Shown piece by piece: positions 26,233 to 36,112 of a stretch of 64,000 bases of DNA (the first letter of the stretch is position 1; every line of letters starts with the position of its first letter). The stretch is from MTP4 sp052056915 (lineage in GTDB: Archaea; Halobacteriota; Methanosarcinia; Methanosarcinales; Methanosarcinaceae). Made by a program: the position numbers and the translations under genes. The stretch spans positions 3,162,001 to 3,226,000 of the forward strand of contig NZ_CP195119.1 of the NCBI RefSeq assembly GCF_052056915.1, given 5' to 3'. A model generated the notes under the pieces. That model worked only from the letters and a program-made list of their open reading frames with translations. It had not been told where the DNA came from and made no database searches.

Positions 26233-27501
26233 TCAGCTTCTTTTGAATATCATGAGTATGGGCAAGAACAGGATTATTCCCACTGCAACATAGATTATTG
26301 CGGTGTAGTCTTTTTTACCTGCCGGTGCCTCTTTTTCCCTCTCAGGACTTTGAGTTGCTTTTGAAGTAGCTTCTGACCTCAGGGCATCGTTTGAACCCTG
26401 CATATCATTTGAATCCTGAGCTATACTTTTCGTGCTCTGCACAGTCCCTGAGCTTTGCCCGGTTATCGCAAACGGGGAAAAACCTGGCGTTCTGGCTTCA
26501 AAGTACAGGTAGAGGTCATCTTCGCCGGTCTGGCAGGTCTCAAGCACGTCCCACTTTCCATTGCTGAAATGGTTCAGGTTGATGGAGGTAAGGTCAATTT
26601 CATTTTCATCGGCCCAGACTCTTTCAACTCTAAAGCCCACAGCTCCATTTTCAATATTTTCGGGGTTTGAAATCCCGTCCGTTCCGATCCAGATATTCAT
26701 ATGCTGGTATACCTGTCCTTCCGGTTCCCCAGAGGTCAGTGCGGATTTTCCTTTGAGCATCTCGATGATTGCTGTAGTCTTCCCAAAGCTTCTTTTGGGG
26801 TCGAATTCCACATACCTTATGTCATTGATGTCCCCTCTAAACATATATCTGGCCCGGACCCCATTGGTTATGAAGCACTGGGAAAGCTCTTTTAGCTTGA
26901 CATTCTCTGAGGGCTCGGGAGAACCGGCTCCTCCGCCTCCGCCACTACCTCCTCCTGATATTGTTTCAGCAGGGGATGTCGAAACATCTCCTACCTTTAC
27001 AGTACCGCTTATGGCTGTTACCGGCATTGAGCAACCGTTTGAGTTGCTTACCACTACATTTGAAAGCTGTAATTTGCATATCCCTGAGCTGTCTGTCGAA
27101 CTGAGATAGACTGTTGCAAAGGTCCCGGGTGCTGTCACCATATTCTTGCCCAGGACGAGGCCGTAAACGCCTGTAACAGTGCCCTGTGAGTTGTCAATGG
27201 TACCCTGGCTAAACATAGTGGTTCCTTTCTGCTTAAACAGGTCTCCTTCCCGGATTTCCCTGACATTGACCAGGGATTCATCGAAAATGAGGTTAAACTG
27301 AGCTCCGGATATAGGTGCGTCGGGTTCGATATATATACTCAGGATGAAATCCTGGTTCTCTTCAACAGATTGCGTTTCCGGCGATATGCTTACGATTGTC
27401 TCTGCCAGAGCAGTACCAGTGAATATGGTGCTCAAAGAGACAAATATCAGTATAATCAGACTCAGGCGTAATGTATTGTTCTGCAGGCTCTTCCCGTACA
27501 T
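26233..27501 (-). CDS. Secreted cohesin and PGF-pre-PGF domain protein
   Basis: A 422-residue membrane-anchored surface protein. After a signal sequence (ending near TALAE) comes a cohesin-like domain (about 30-170; IVSISPETQSVEENQDF, then GAQFNLIFDESLVNVREI). A Gly/Ser linker follows, then a PGF-pre-PGF domain (about 195-350; ARYMFRGDINDIRYVEFDPKRS, then FSPFAITG), a Ser/Gln/Glu-rich stalk, and a C-terminal membrane helix with basic tail. The ATG at 27501 has GGGGG eight bases ahead and is preferred to a GTG at 27516. It is convergent with the transferase gene and lies downstream of a dockerin-bearing protein on the same strand. Confidence 0.83.
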   Translation of the reverse strand: MYGKSLQNNTLRLSLIILIFVSLSTIFTGTALAETIVSISPETQSVEENQDFILSIYIEPDAPISGAQFNLIFDESLVNVREIREGDLFKQKGTTMFSQGTIDNSQGTVTGVYGLVLGKNMVTAPGTFATVYLSSTDSSGICKLQLSNVVVSNSNGCSMPVTAISGTVKVGDVSTSPAETISGGGSGGGGGAGSPEPSENVKLKELSQCFITNGVRARYMFRGDINDIRYVEFDPKRSFGKTTAIIEMLKGKSALTSGEPEGQVYQHMNIWIGTDGISNPENIENGAVGFRVERVWADENEIDLTSINLNHFSNGKWDVLETCQTGEDDLYLYFEARTPGFSPFAITGQSSGTVQSTKSIAQDSNDMQGSNDALRSEATSKATQSPEREKEAPAGKKDYTAIIYVAVGIILFLPILMIFKRS

Positions 27502-28076
27502 TCGAGTTACCCCCACTCGCTATTCAAACCAATTCGTTTTACATCTGTTATAAACGTCTTAATATACATATACCTTTATTTCACACATTTTATTATAAAT
27601 TTATTTTGTCTGACGCTGGTATTTTTATGCTGAAGGAAAAGGGTCGAATAAGGCTGCATTCATGAAAATATCCGGATCTACCAATCGGAAATAGTGATTA
27701 TTTGAAAGTTCAGGGTGTAGGATGTATTTTGAAGCTTTTTCCTGAAAACTTCCAGTACTCTTGGACATAATTTCTCATGAACAGAATTATTCCTGAACAG
27801 AATTTATTCATGGATAGAGCTAATATTGCTCAAATTAATCCGGTAACCCCTTTTTGCTATTACCATTCCCTCCCTTTTATTAGCCTTACAAAGTATAAGT
27901 AACTTTTTTTATACAGTTTTCCCATATAAATATAATTAAAATAACAATGTGTTAAAAATATGCCAATATGTCAAAATATGATGAATTTCAAAAAGAGTAA
28001 CAATATCTCAATAAGTGATATCTGCGCAAAAAAAATAATTCTGACGCAGGTTCTCCTTAACCTGCGTCGCGTCTTT
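27502..28076. other. Gap between two surface-protein genes
   Basis: Contains the promoter of the cohesin protein gene and, near 28076, the terminator of the beta-helix gene. Near 27770-27825 the phrase tgaacagaatt recurs twice. No gene is supported. Confidence 0.4.
28022..28068 (-). terminator. Strong terminator of the beta-helix protein gene
   Basis: A perfect ten-pair hairpin, GACGCAGGTT (28043-28052) with AACCTGCGTC (28059-28068), is followed on the minus strand by a run of eight T residues. Confidence 0.85.
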
Positions 28077-31061
28077 TCACTCTATTGTTTCTCCGAAGTG
28101 GTATCCAACAACACTCAAGTCCTGGATATTGACTTCTCCATCCTGAGTTACATCCCATCTCGGATAAGGCTCAGTTGTAGTGGTTCCGTATTTCTGGGAA
28201 ACATTGGCCAGATCCAGGATATCCACTTTCCAGTCTTTGTTGACGTCCCATTCGGGATGGTAGTCATTGATGTAGACGGTGTGCTGCTCTGTTACCTGAT
28301 CGACTCCATCGCTTACCGTTACTTCTACAGTATGCTCCCCACTGCTCGAGTAGTCGGTCTTCCAGATATAAGTAGGCTCAGTACTGCAAGTTACCCCATT
28401 GATCTTGATGATGTAGCTCAGTAACTGCCCGTCCAGATCTAATGCATTTACCAGAATGTTGATTTTATCTTTTTCGTTGAAGCTTGCTCCATTTGCCGGT
28501 TCAAAAGAATCAATCACCGGAACATTATTTGCCGGACTCACGGTTATTGAGACATCTTCGGAATCGCTGAGGTACCCGTCACTTACTTCAAAGATGGTAG
28601 TATAAACACCCGCCTGTCCCCTGGCTGGAGTCCAGGTAAACACTCCCGATGCAGGATCAAAGTTTGCCCCTTCCGGAAGGCCTGTGGCTGAATAAGTCAG
28701 GCTGTCGCCGTCCGCATCGCTGGCATCCACCGCAAAGTTCAGTGAGTTCGTTTCACTAACCGATTTAGGACCTATCGAATTCAGGACTGGTGCGGTATCG
28801 ATAAGCACGTTCGCATTGCTAATGCTAATTGGTGTAGCTTTTGAATCGCTGTCACTAACAATTACATTGGACAGGTTGAGTTCTGCTATGCCTGTGCTGT
28901 TTCCTGCAGTCATGGTGATGGTCGCCATCACACCTAGCGAAGAAACATTTGATGCACCAAGGATTGAGCCGTAGACCTCTGTAACTGTTCCGGCGCTGTT
29001 GTTGATGGTTCCGTTGTTGAAGAAGGTTTCAGCTCCGTTCTGGTTGAGGAGGTTTCCTTCAATTATGCTGTTTATGGTTACCATTGAGCTATTAGATATT
29101 ATGTCAAATTGAGCACCGGTGATAGGTAATGTTGGATTAATTGATATGTTTATGGTAAAAACATCTCCTGTGTTAATATGGCTTGATGAAGGTAATATAG
29201 ACACTACTGTATTTGATATCGTGTATGGTATTGTTTTTACAGATGGTTCAATAGTATTTCCATAACAACCTATGTCAATTCGCCCACCATTGGGCTCTGG
29301 TTCTTTAGAATAGTCATCATTTGGATCTCCAGCATCAATACAAGGGGAATCACTATATAGATGGAAATCGCCGTTCGCGGTGTCCATTAATAATGGGTTT
29401 TGGTTAATTCGATTGAAATCTGACATTTTGAACAGTGTGTTCTCATCGCAATTCCATACACAGTTGTAGCATACGGTTACGTTATTGAAATTTCCTGCAT
29501 CTATTATCCAATCAGATATATTCATGAAGATATTGTTTTTCACTTCGCTATTACTAAGATACGCTTCACTAATTATCAGCGCATGGGGTGAGTTGTAAAA
29601 AACATTATTGTTTAGTTTCAGATGATTGTTTGGTTTATCTGGGTTATTTGAGGTTTGTACATATGCACCATTTTTGAAAATGTTATTTCTGATTGCTATT
29701 CCCTCGGAATAAGAAACTAAGAGTCCTTTGCCATCGAAAACATTTTCGTATATTGTGCTGTTATGTGATACCCACCTCTTTAAAATATCACCATCAATTT
29801 TCAAAGTAACATTGTTGAATATGTTTCTATGGATGTGATGAACAGATGTTAGTGCAGGATAAATTGATGCTGTTGCTCCATTATTAAAAATATTATCATG
29901 TATGTCTACAATCGTGTTAGGATATATGTCAAGCGTATTGTATCCACACATTGAAACTACGTTGTTGTATATCTCTACACCAGTTGCTCCATTTGCTACT
30001 CTCAATCCTCTGCCACAGTTCGTGGCGTTGTTATTGTAAATTGAAACATTTGTTCCAGCACCATTAGTTGCACGACCTTGAATTATATCTCCCTCAAGAT
30101 CTGGGCCTTCGTAATTACAATCGTATATTGTATTATTATAAACTTCTACATTACTAGCATAATTGTAGTTTATACCACCGTAAAAGGAATTATTGTATAT
30201 CGTATTGTGTGCTACTACAATATCTTGATCGCCGTTTACATCAATGCCCCAATTACCACATTCGTATATAGTACAATTAGTTATAATGATGTTTGAACCT
30301 TGAGCATATCTTGCATATATGCCAGAACTTCCACAATCGTATATGTCCAGATCGTCAATTGTCAATTGGATTCCGTTGTATATGTAAATCCCGTACTGGC
30401 TTGCATTATGTATATTAACGTCCTGTATTGTGAAATTGTAGACGTACCCATCAAGAAAATCCCCAAAAAATCCGTATGTGTGTCCCCTCATGTCAATAGT
30501 TGCATTTTGACCAACTATGTTAAGGTTTTTTGTCCTAAAGTATGGGGATATATACGATTGCGTTAGTATGTAATTGCCAAATGGATACTCTTCTGCTTCA
30601 TAATGTCCATTGGCTGCTAGCTTCAGAGTACCACCATCATGACTTATATTAAAAATCCCATCCTGAACCGAACCTTCATCAGGGACAGTATATTCTGTTA
30701 CTGCTTCTATTGTTTCAAAAGTTTTTATACTTGAGTTGATGTAATCTGCGCAGTTTGAACTGTTATAAGCCCATATTTTATAGTAGTATCTAGTCGACTC
30801 ATCTAGGAAATATTTATAGTTGTCCCATAGAAATATATCATGGGAGTGACTGTTATTATTCCACGACGTGTTGAAACTGTCACTCATATCAGAATTAGTA
30901 GAATATTCTACATAACAATCCGTGTTTATGTCTGTGTCAAAATAGATATGAGCTGAATATGCAAGGGGTTTCACTTCAATATCTGAAATTGTCACAGCTG
31001 AAGCGCAATCCATCGCCAGAGCAGTCATTATTAATAACATGAAAATCGGTCGAAGTCTCAT
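28077..31061 (-). CDS. Giant secreted beta-helix protein with cohesin, Ig-like and dockerin domains
   Basis: A 994-residue exported protein. Order: signal peptide (ending near CASAV); a fibronectin-III-like domain; a right-handed parallel beta-helix (roughly 140-600) built of repeats such as IYNNTIYDC and VEIYNNVVSMCG; a cohesin-like domain (about 615-755; HINTGDVFTINISINPTLPITGAQFDI); a putative Ig domain (NFAVDASDADGDSLTYSATGLP); a PKD-like domain; and a C-terminal dockerin with two calcium loops (DVNKDWKVDILDLANVSQKYG and DVTQDGEVNIQDLSVVGYHFG). The beta-helix could bind or cleave polysaccharide. ATG at 31061 is preferred; a GTG at 31079 would also keep the signal peptide. Confidence 0.85.
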   Translation of the reverse strand: MRLRPIFMLLIMTALAMDCASAVTISDIEVKPLAYSAHIYFDTDINTDCYVEYSTNSDMSDSFNTSWNNNSHSHDIFLWDNYKYFLDESTRYYYKIWAYNSSNCADYINSSIKTFETIEAVTEYTVPDEGSVQDGIFNISHDGGTLKLAANGHYEAEEYPFGNYILTQSYISPYFRTKNLNIVGQNATIDMRGHTYGFFGDFLDGYVYNFTIQDVNIHNASQYGIYIYNGIQLTIDDLDIYDCGSSGIYARYAQGSNIIITNCTIYECGNWGIDVNGDQDIVVAHNTIYNNSFYGGINYNYASNVEVYNNTIYDCNYEGPDLEGDIIQGRATNGAGTNVSIYNNNATNCGRGLRVANGATGVEIYNNVVSMCGYNTLDIYPNTIVDIHDNIFNNGATASIYPALTSVHHIHRNIFNNVTLKIDGDILKRWVSHNSTIYENVFDGKGLLVSYSEGIAIRNNIFKNGAYVQTSNNPDKPNNHLKLNNNVFYNSPHALIISEAYLSNSEVKNNIFMNISDWIIDAGNFNNVTVCYNCVWNCDENTLFKMSDFNRINQNPLLMDTANGDFHLYSDSPCIDAGDPNDDYSKEPEPNGGRIDIGCYGNTIEPSVKTIPYTISNTVVSILPSSSHINTGDVFTINISINPTLPITGAQFDIISNSSMVTINSIIEGNLLNQNGAETFFNNGTINNSAGTVTEVYGSILGASNVSSLGVMATITMTAGNSTGIAELNLSNVIVSDSDSKATPISISNANVLIDTAPVLNSIGPKSVSETNSLNFAVDASDADGDSLTYSATGLPEGANFDPASGVFTWTPARGQAGVYTTIFEVSDGYLSDSEDVSITVSPANNVPVIDSFEPANGASFNEKDKINILVNALDLDGQLLSYIIKINGVTCSTEPTYIWKTDYSSSGEHTVEVTVSDGVDQVTEQHTVYINDYHPEWDVNKDWKVDILDLANVSQKYGTTTTEPYPRWDVTQDGEVNIQDLSVVGYHFGETIE

Positions 31062-31079
31062 CACAGTTCTCAACTCCAC

Positions 31080-32166
31080 TTGTTTTTCTTGCCAAATCTT
31101 GACAAATTGACAATAGTACAGAGCAAGATCAGGTGAATATTATAGCTATCATATTCACTATATTGGAGTGTCTCACCTGTTTTTCTTAATGAAAACGTAG
31201 TTATCATTTCCTTTGATTTAGTTTGCGTCAATGACAGTTTGCTTTGTCTCACATCTTGTGACTTCTTTTCCTTATTTTTCCACTCTTTAAAGCCTGTATT
31301 ATTACCAAGTTCAAAGTACATAAACATTAATTTTTTTTGAAAGTACATATAATTGTTTTAGTCTAATCATATGTTAATCGTAAATTTGTAGCTTAATCGT
31401 AATCCCACTTTCCGCAGGTCTCTACTCAAAAGTAGTATTTTTCACAATTTTCCCCATCATCATTATTACCCAAATTTGACAGATTCTGGTAATTAATACA
31501 GTATATGATTAAAAAAACACACTGTGTCAAGGCATATATTTAGAAATGTACAAAGTAGCAAGGAATTTACAAACACAATATATAATGTGTATCTGTTTGT
31601 CAAAAACAAAAGCAACCAGCCCATTTATACATTACAAATTGTATGCTTCTGTCAAAGTAGGGTTATTATCTTGACTTTAACTTCATCCATGTTGGCATTT
31701 GAGTTACTACTTTTGAGTCCACTTCTATTTTTACTTCTGTAATTCTTTTATAAGTGTGAAAACCCATTTCAATCTGGGCTTTTGAGTTTGTTTCTTTACT
31801 TGGTCAGGCACTGTTTCCCCTGTTTCTTTTAGCTTTTCTCTCATCTTCCATTTCGCTACCTAGTAAACCATCAGAGTTAAGACCATTACCATTGAAAGAG
31901 ATTCAATTCTTTGAGAGGATGTCTTAATATTAAATAATGCTTGTACCTTGTGTTAGTCGTCGAATAAGAAAGAGCGATTCTGTATCAGGCAGGAGTCTTT
32001 TTTCAAATGGAATTACCTTTCCGGAAACTTAATTTGTTTCGATGTTCTTGGAAGTAATCCGGATCAAGAAATGGATTCATTTGTAGTTTTAGAGGAATAT
32101 GTCTGTAGCAAGCCTGGTTTGCAACTTTTTAACACTCTCTTCTACATGATGCCAGTCAATAGTTTC
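31080..32166. other. Non-coding stretch with mobile-element debris
   Basis: About 1.1 kb without a confident gene. It contains the beta-helix gene promoter and AT-rich sequence. From roughly 31980 to 32200 one forward frame stays open but shows no recognisable family. The right end merges into the IS630 remnant, so part of it may be decayed insertion sequence. Confidence 0.4.
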
Positions 32167-32592
32167 TCATTTCTGGTGAAGTTGAGCGTCTGTAAGTTTC
32201 TTATCCTGAGAGGATATCGTTGAAAGACTTGCATTCAAAAGTTTGTCTCCTTTCATTTTCTTTTTATGGTAGTTTCTTCTATTAGTCCATCCATCTACTT
32301 CATGAGCCAATGTCTCCATGTCACCGATTCTTTTGCCAGTACACTCGATATCCACTGCATTGATCTCGATTTCCGCAGCATTGAGCCAACTTGCATGTTT
32401 TGGCGTGTAATGGTATTCTACATTTTTTAGAATTTCTTCTTCTTTTCCAAAAGCTTCATCAAATGATTTTTCTTTGTGAGTGTTAAGATTATCAGTGATC
32501 AAACGGATAGTTTCAGCTTCCGAATACTCTTCGATGGTTGTCTTAACGAATTGTGCAAAATCCTTCCTAGTTCTTCTTTCGGTTAATTCGGT
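32167..32592 (-). pseudogene. IS630-family transposase remnant
   Basis: The C-terminal half of a DDE transposase of the IS630 type. Reading on the minus strand, TELTERRTRKDFAQF is followed by the catalytic-region phrase LITDNLNTH and, later, YTPKHASWLNAAEIEINAV, which carries the third acidic residue. A stop codon (TAG) lies just upstream of TELTERR, and no N-terminal half is found, so it is a decayed fragment. It sits between the beta-helix gene and the VTC-CotH-DUF4956 operon. Confidence 0.85.
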
Positions 32593-32675
32593 CTAAACGT
32601 TCGGAATCTGTTCCCGTTTTGCATACCGCCTATTGTAAATATTACAGTATATCGCAACACTTTTCGGATAGGCTC

Positions 32676-33386
32676 TTAGTATTGTAACACTCGTCCAACT
32701 CCTTCTGCATACTTTGAACTTTTGGTAAGCCTAAAAGGAAAATTATTGAAAATCGATTCAGCAAAATCATCATCTGTGTCCAAATATTTAAATTCTAGGA
32801 CACAATTTCTATAATCAAGCATTTTTTCGTTAAATGAATTATTAGAGGGGTCCAGCCTGTAAAACTCCAGATCGGAATCGATTGTAATTCTAAACTTATG
32901 ATCTGGAGACTCAAAATATTTTCTACAATAGCGGTTTAGAATCGCAAATTTCAATGACTTAAGATATTCAACTATCAAATCAGGGATCTCTGACATTGCA
33001 AAGATTTCTTTCTGTAAGCTGAAAGAATAATTATAGTCAAGACAAAATGAGTTAAGAGGGAAACTGACCTTTCCCCCTAAAAGACCTTTTTTAACTTTAA
33101 ATTCTAAAACTGGATTTTCGATGAATCCGAATATCTCTCCATACCACCTGATGCGGGCTTTTAATCTTTCATTGCATCCATCAATATTATCAAAATAATG
33201 AGACATACTGTATGTATCAAGATAAATGTTGTTTATATAACGTGGGGGGTAGCATTCGATAAACATTGCAGGATGAGTCCGGACAATCGATTCAACTTCA
33301 TGTAAACTCAATTCGCTAATTATGGATTTTCGTTCGTATCTGTAGCTTGCAGGCTTCAACATTTCATGTATCATGTTTAATCCCAT
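32676..33386 (-). CDS. VTC-domain protein (polyphosphate polymerase-like)
   Basis: A 236-residue protein with the VTC tunnel domain, which in yeast Vtc4 makes polyphosphate from ATP. Basic and acidic tunnel motifs are all visible: YERKSII (near residues 17-23), YLDTYSMSHYFDNIDGCNER followed by KARIRWYG, PVLEFKVKKG, RITIDSDLEFYRLD, CVLEFKY, and KSSKYAEGVGR at the C terminus. This preservation argues for an active nucleotide-handling tunnel. The start overlaps the CotH stop (TAATG), so translation is coupled. It is the last gene of the DUF4956-CotH-VTC operon. Product and substrate in archaea are unproven. Confidence 0.88.
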   Translation of the reverse strand: MGLNMIHEMLKPASYRYERKSIISELSLHEVESIVRTHPAMFIECYPPRYINNIYLDTYSMSHYFDNIDGCNERLKARIRWYGEIFGFIENPVLEFKVKKGLLGGKVSFPLNSFCLDYNYSFSLQKEIFAMSEIPDLIVEYLKSLKFAILNRYCRKYFESPDHKFRITIDSDLEFYRLDPSNNSFNEKMLDYRNCVLEFKYLDTDDDFAESIFNNFPFRLTKSSKYAEGVGRVLQY

Positions 33387-36106
33387 TATACTAATTTTAA
33401 ATAATAAGAATAATTAGGGGTATCTGATTCGCCATATAAAGTGTCATAGACGTGTTTGTAATTCCCGGCAACTTCATTCCCGTCTATCACTAAACTTGAA
33501 TCAACTTCAATAATAGAAAGGATTTTCACATTATCATTATCAACAGAGGAGACAAAGATTCTTGCCGGTCCAAACTCGGGTTTTTTCTGATAGGCAACAA
33601 ATCCAAGGTTGCATGAAGAGATTTTCACGTCATTCAAGTTCACAGAGGATTGGTCTTTACTGGCTATCGCAACATCACAGTTGTTTATTTCTATCTGGTC
33701 AATTGTTAATTGACTTGATTCCCCTGCACTCACTCCTTTATCACCCGTACCATTTACAAAACATCTAGAAATATATAAATGGGCTCCTGAGAAATCTAGT
33801 GCATCATTTCCACAATTAATAAAGGAGGAATCATATATGGTACCCTTTCCAAAGTCATCATCAAGAGCGTCTGCGAATGTATTTTTGAATAGGGTATTCT
33901 TGATCGTATACTCAGATCTCACAAGATCCAACATATCATCCCCAAATTTATTATCCAAGAACTGGCAGCGATCAATATCCACATCAGAGTTATAAAATGT
34001 GATTGCTCCACTAAGTTCCCAACCAGCATGGGAAGGAGCTGAAAGGTTGCTGAAAACCACTTTACTTAAGACTGATTTCTCATCAGCGTTTAATACAACA
34101 ATCCCTTTTCCTGTCGAATCAGAAGATGTGATAATAATCGGATTGTTCGCATCCCCAAAGAGCTGAATAGGAGAGTATGAAATGATTGTAGCATTGTTTC
34201 TTAAGTCCAGTTTTGTAGGCTGGTGAGCCCAGCATTGAACTACATAACCTTCAGGTATGATCAAACTGCGGTTTAATTCCCATGCCCCTGAATTTAGGAT
34301 CATTGTTTTTTTGGTCTCATCAATAACCAAAAACTCAAATTCTTCTGCGTTTGGAACCTGCCGGATCAAGTCAATAGTTGAGAAGTCTTCTGATATACGA
34401 GACCATTGAAACACGGATTCATTTCTTAAAAGGCTGTGTCCAAGGATTTTGTAATTCAATTTTAAGTCCTGAGCGCATTGATCAGACCATATAAAGCCAT
34501 CTGGGAGTATAAATTCAATTTTTTGATACTGAATTGGTTCAGAAGTTGACTTTCCCCATAGAATATTTGTTTTTTCTTTGGGACCAAAGACTGTTGATCC
34601 ATTGCAGGTGACACTTAAAATTTCAAGAGGCATTGATTGTATGTTACCTACATCAAGGACAATTGTCCCATTTGCTGTATTCTTGTCGAAATAGGCATTC
34701 AAACCTTTTACCGGATTAAGTATACTGTCAATTTGGAGCTGGTTTTTATAGAAAACATCTTTTGGGAAATAATAAAAAGGATTATCTCTGTGAATTATAT
34801 TTAAATTTTTCTGTAATTCATTACCCTGCTCGTTAAATAAATCATCCAGATATACTTTTTGTGAGACACGCTCAAGTTCCTGCACGTATTTTTCGAAAAA
34901 TGCTGCATCTTCAAAAAGTGTTTTTTTATATTGGTCATAATATAGGGAATCATCCATACAGGATAAGCCATTAAAAAATCCCGCGCCACTATCAAAACCT
35001 ATTGGTTCTAATTTGGATGTGATTGGATTATAATAATATCTGCAATTATGCCATCTTGTACCGTGTGTAGCTCCCATCAAATCCGAAATCGCAAAGAATC
35101 TAGCAAGTTTTTCAATATCAAAAACTTCACTTGTTTTCAAATTTCCATTTCTGAAAGACTCAAGTAAATCTTTTGCTTTTATGAATTGTTCAAATTTCAC
35201 AGGGTCTTCCATAATTTTGCTTGATTGAAAAGCATCGATATCACTTGAAAAGTAGATTTCTCCATCACTGACCTCAGTACCTTTCAAAACATTTTCCCAA
35301 AATATGGCTTCATTGAAACGAACTATCGGACCTTCTCTATAATTACTATGTTCAATAATTCGTTTATCGAAATGCTCTTCTAAAGCAAAAATACCCTCAT
35401 GTTTCCCATTGATCGTAACGTCAATGAAAGAATATCGGGGAGCAATAATTTCTTCTCTTCGAAGAGCTTGCTGGAACACCCACTCATTAAGGTAGTTCCG
35501 TGTCTTCGGATCTTGAATGGAAAATATCTTCATTCCAAAAAGAGTGTCATCACCTTTAACTTCGATTCGATAAGACCATTTATCTCCTATTAAATGATCT
35601 GTCCAATCACCTTTAAGCCTTAATTTTACATCGACTGTCTGATCATTATAATGTATCTTTGCAGGCACATAATCATCATCTGATGATATGAGAACCCCTT
35701 CAGCCAGTGCGACTTCTCTTTTGTATGCCAGCTTCTGGAAATCATTGTTCTTTATATCAATTGTTATCTTTTCAGAACTGGATGCGAGTCCATTTACATA
35801 ATTTACTGGAAGTCTATAATTTTCATGTAAAATGTTAGATAGCACAATCTTTACTTCACTGGGATCCAAACCGACAGCGTGTAGTATTTTTGTAGCCATC
35901 TCTTCAGTATACGGCGATGGCTCGTCAAGTGTTCCGAAAAAACCTGAAATCTCCATTCCACTAAGAGAACCTGCAAGGAATACTAATAAAATAAATACAA
36001 AATAAATTTTTTTGCTGGATGTATATATATGCAACTTGGAAATTATCCTAAGTCCTTGGTCATCATTCTTTTTTATTTGCATCTTAAGCCCGCCGGATTC
36101 TACCAT
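33386..36106 (-). CDS. CotH-kinase protein fused to a beta-helix domain
   Basis: A 906-residue membrane-anchored protein. A single hydrophobic segment (about 34-51) follows a basic N terminus. Then comes a CotH-type atypical protein kinase domain (about 100-450): VKLRLKGDWTDHL, WSYRIEV, NYLNEWVFQQALRR, and the catalytic-region ATHGTRWHNCRYYYNPITSK followed by PIGFDSGAG. After an intermediate region the C-terminal third is a right-handed beta-helix (about 640-860; VDIDRCQFLDNKFGDDML, then repeats like IYDSSFINCGNDALDF). CotH kinases phosphorylate coat or surface proteins. Upstream DUF4956 is six bases away and downstream VTC overlaps. Confidence 0.88.
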   Translation of the reverse strand: MVESGGLKMQIKKNDDQGLRIISKLHIYTSSKKIYFVFILLVFLAGSLSGMEISGFFGTLDEPSPYTEEMATKILHAVGLDPSEVKIVLSNILHENYRLPVNYVNGLASSSEKITIDIKNNDFQKLAYKREVALAEGVLISSDDDYVPAKIHYNDQTVDVKLRLKGDWTDHLIGDKWSYRIEVKGDDTLFGMKIFSIQDPKTRNYLNEWVFQQALRREEIIAPRYSFIDVTINGKHEGIFALEEHFDKRIIEHSNYREGPIVRFNEAIFWENVLKGTEVSDGEIYFSSDIDAFQSSKIMEDPVKFEQFIKAKDLLESFRNGNLKTSEVFDIEKLARFFAISDLMGATHGTRWHNCRYYYNPITSKLEPIGFDSGAGFFNGLSCMDDSLYYDQYKKTLFEDAAFFEKYVQELERVSQKVYLDDLFNEQGNELQKNLNIIHRDNPFYYFPKDVFYKNQLQIDSILNPVKGLNAYFDKNTANGTIVLDVGNIQSMPLEILSVTCNGSTVFGPKEKTNILWGKSTSEPIQYQKIEFILPDGFIWSDQCAQDLKLNYKILGHSLLRNESVFQWSRISEDFSTIDLIRQVPNAEEFEFLVIDETKKTMILNSGAWELNRSLIIPEGYVVQCWAHQPTKLDLRNNATIISYSPIQLFGDANNPIIITSSDSTGKGIVVLNADEKSVLSKVVFSNLSAPSHAGWELSGAITFYNSDVDIDRCQFLDNKFGDDMLDLVRSEYTIKNTLFKNTFADALDDDFGKGTIYDSSFINCGNDALDFSGAHLYISRCFVNGTGDKGVSAGESSQLTIDQIEINNCDVAIASKDQSSVNLNDVKISSCNLGFVAYQKKPEFGPARIFVSSVDNDNVKILSIIEVDSSLVIDGNEVAGNYKHVYDTLYGESDTPNYSYYLKLV

Positions 36107-36112
36107 CCTTGT

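Noticed and set aside
31070..31348. 92-codon reverse open frame before the beta-helix gene
   Set aside because: It runs into the start of the next gene, has no known motif and no convincing ribosome site; probably leader sequence.
31524..31742. 72-codon forward open frame
   Set aside because: No ribosome site or motif; the area is AT-rich debris beside an IS630 remnant.
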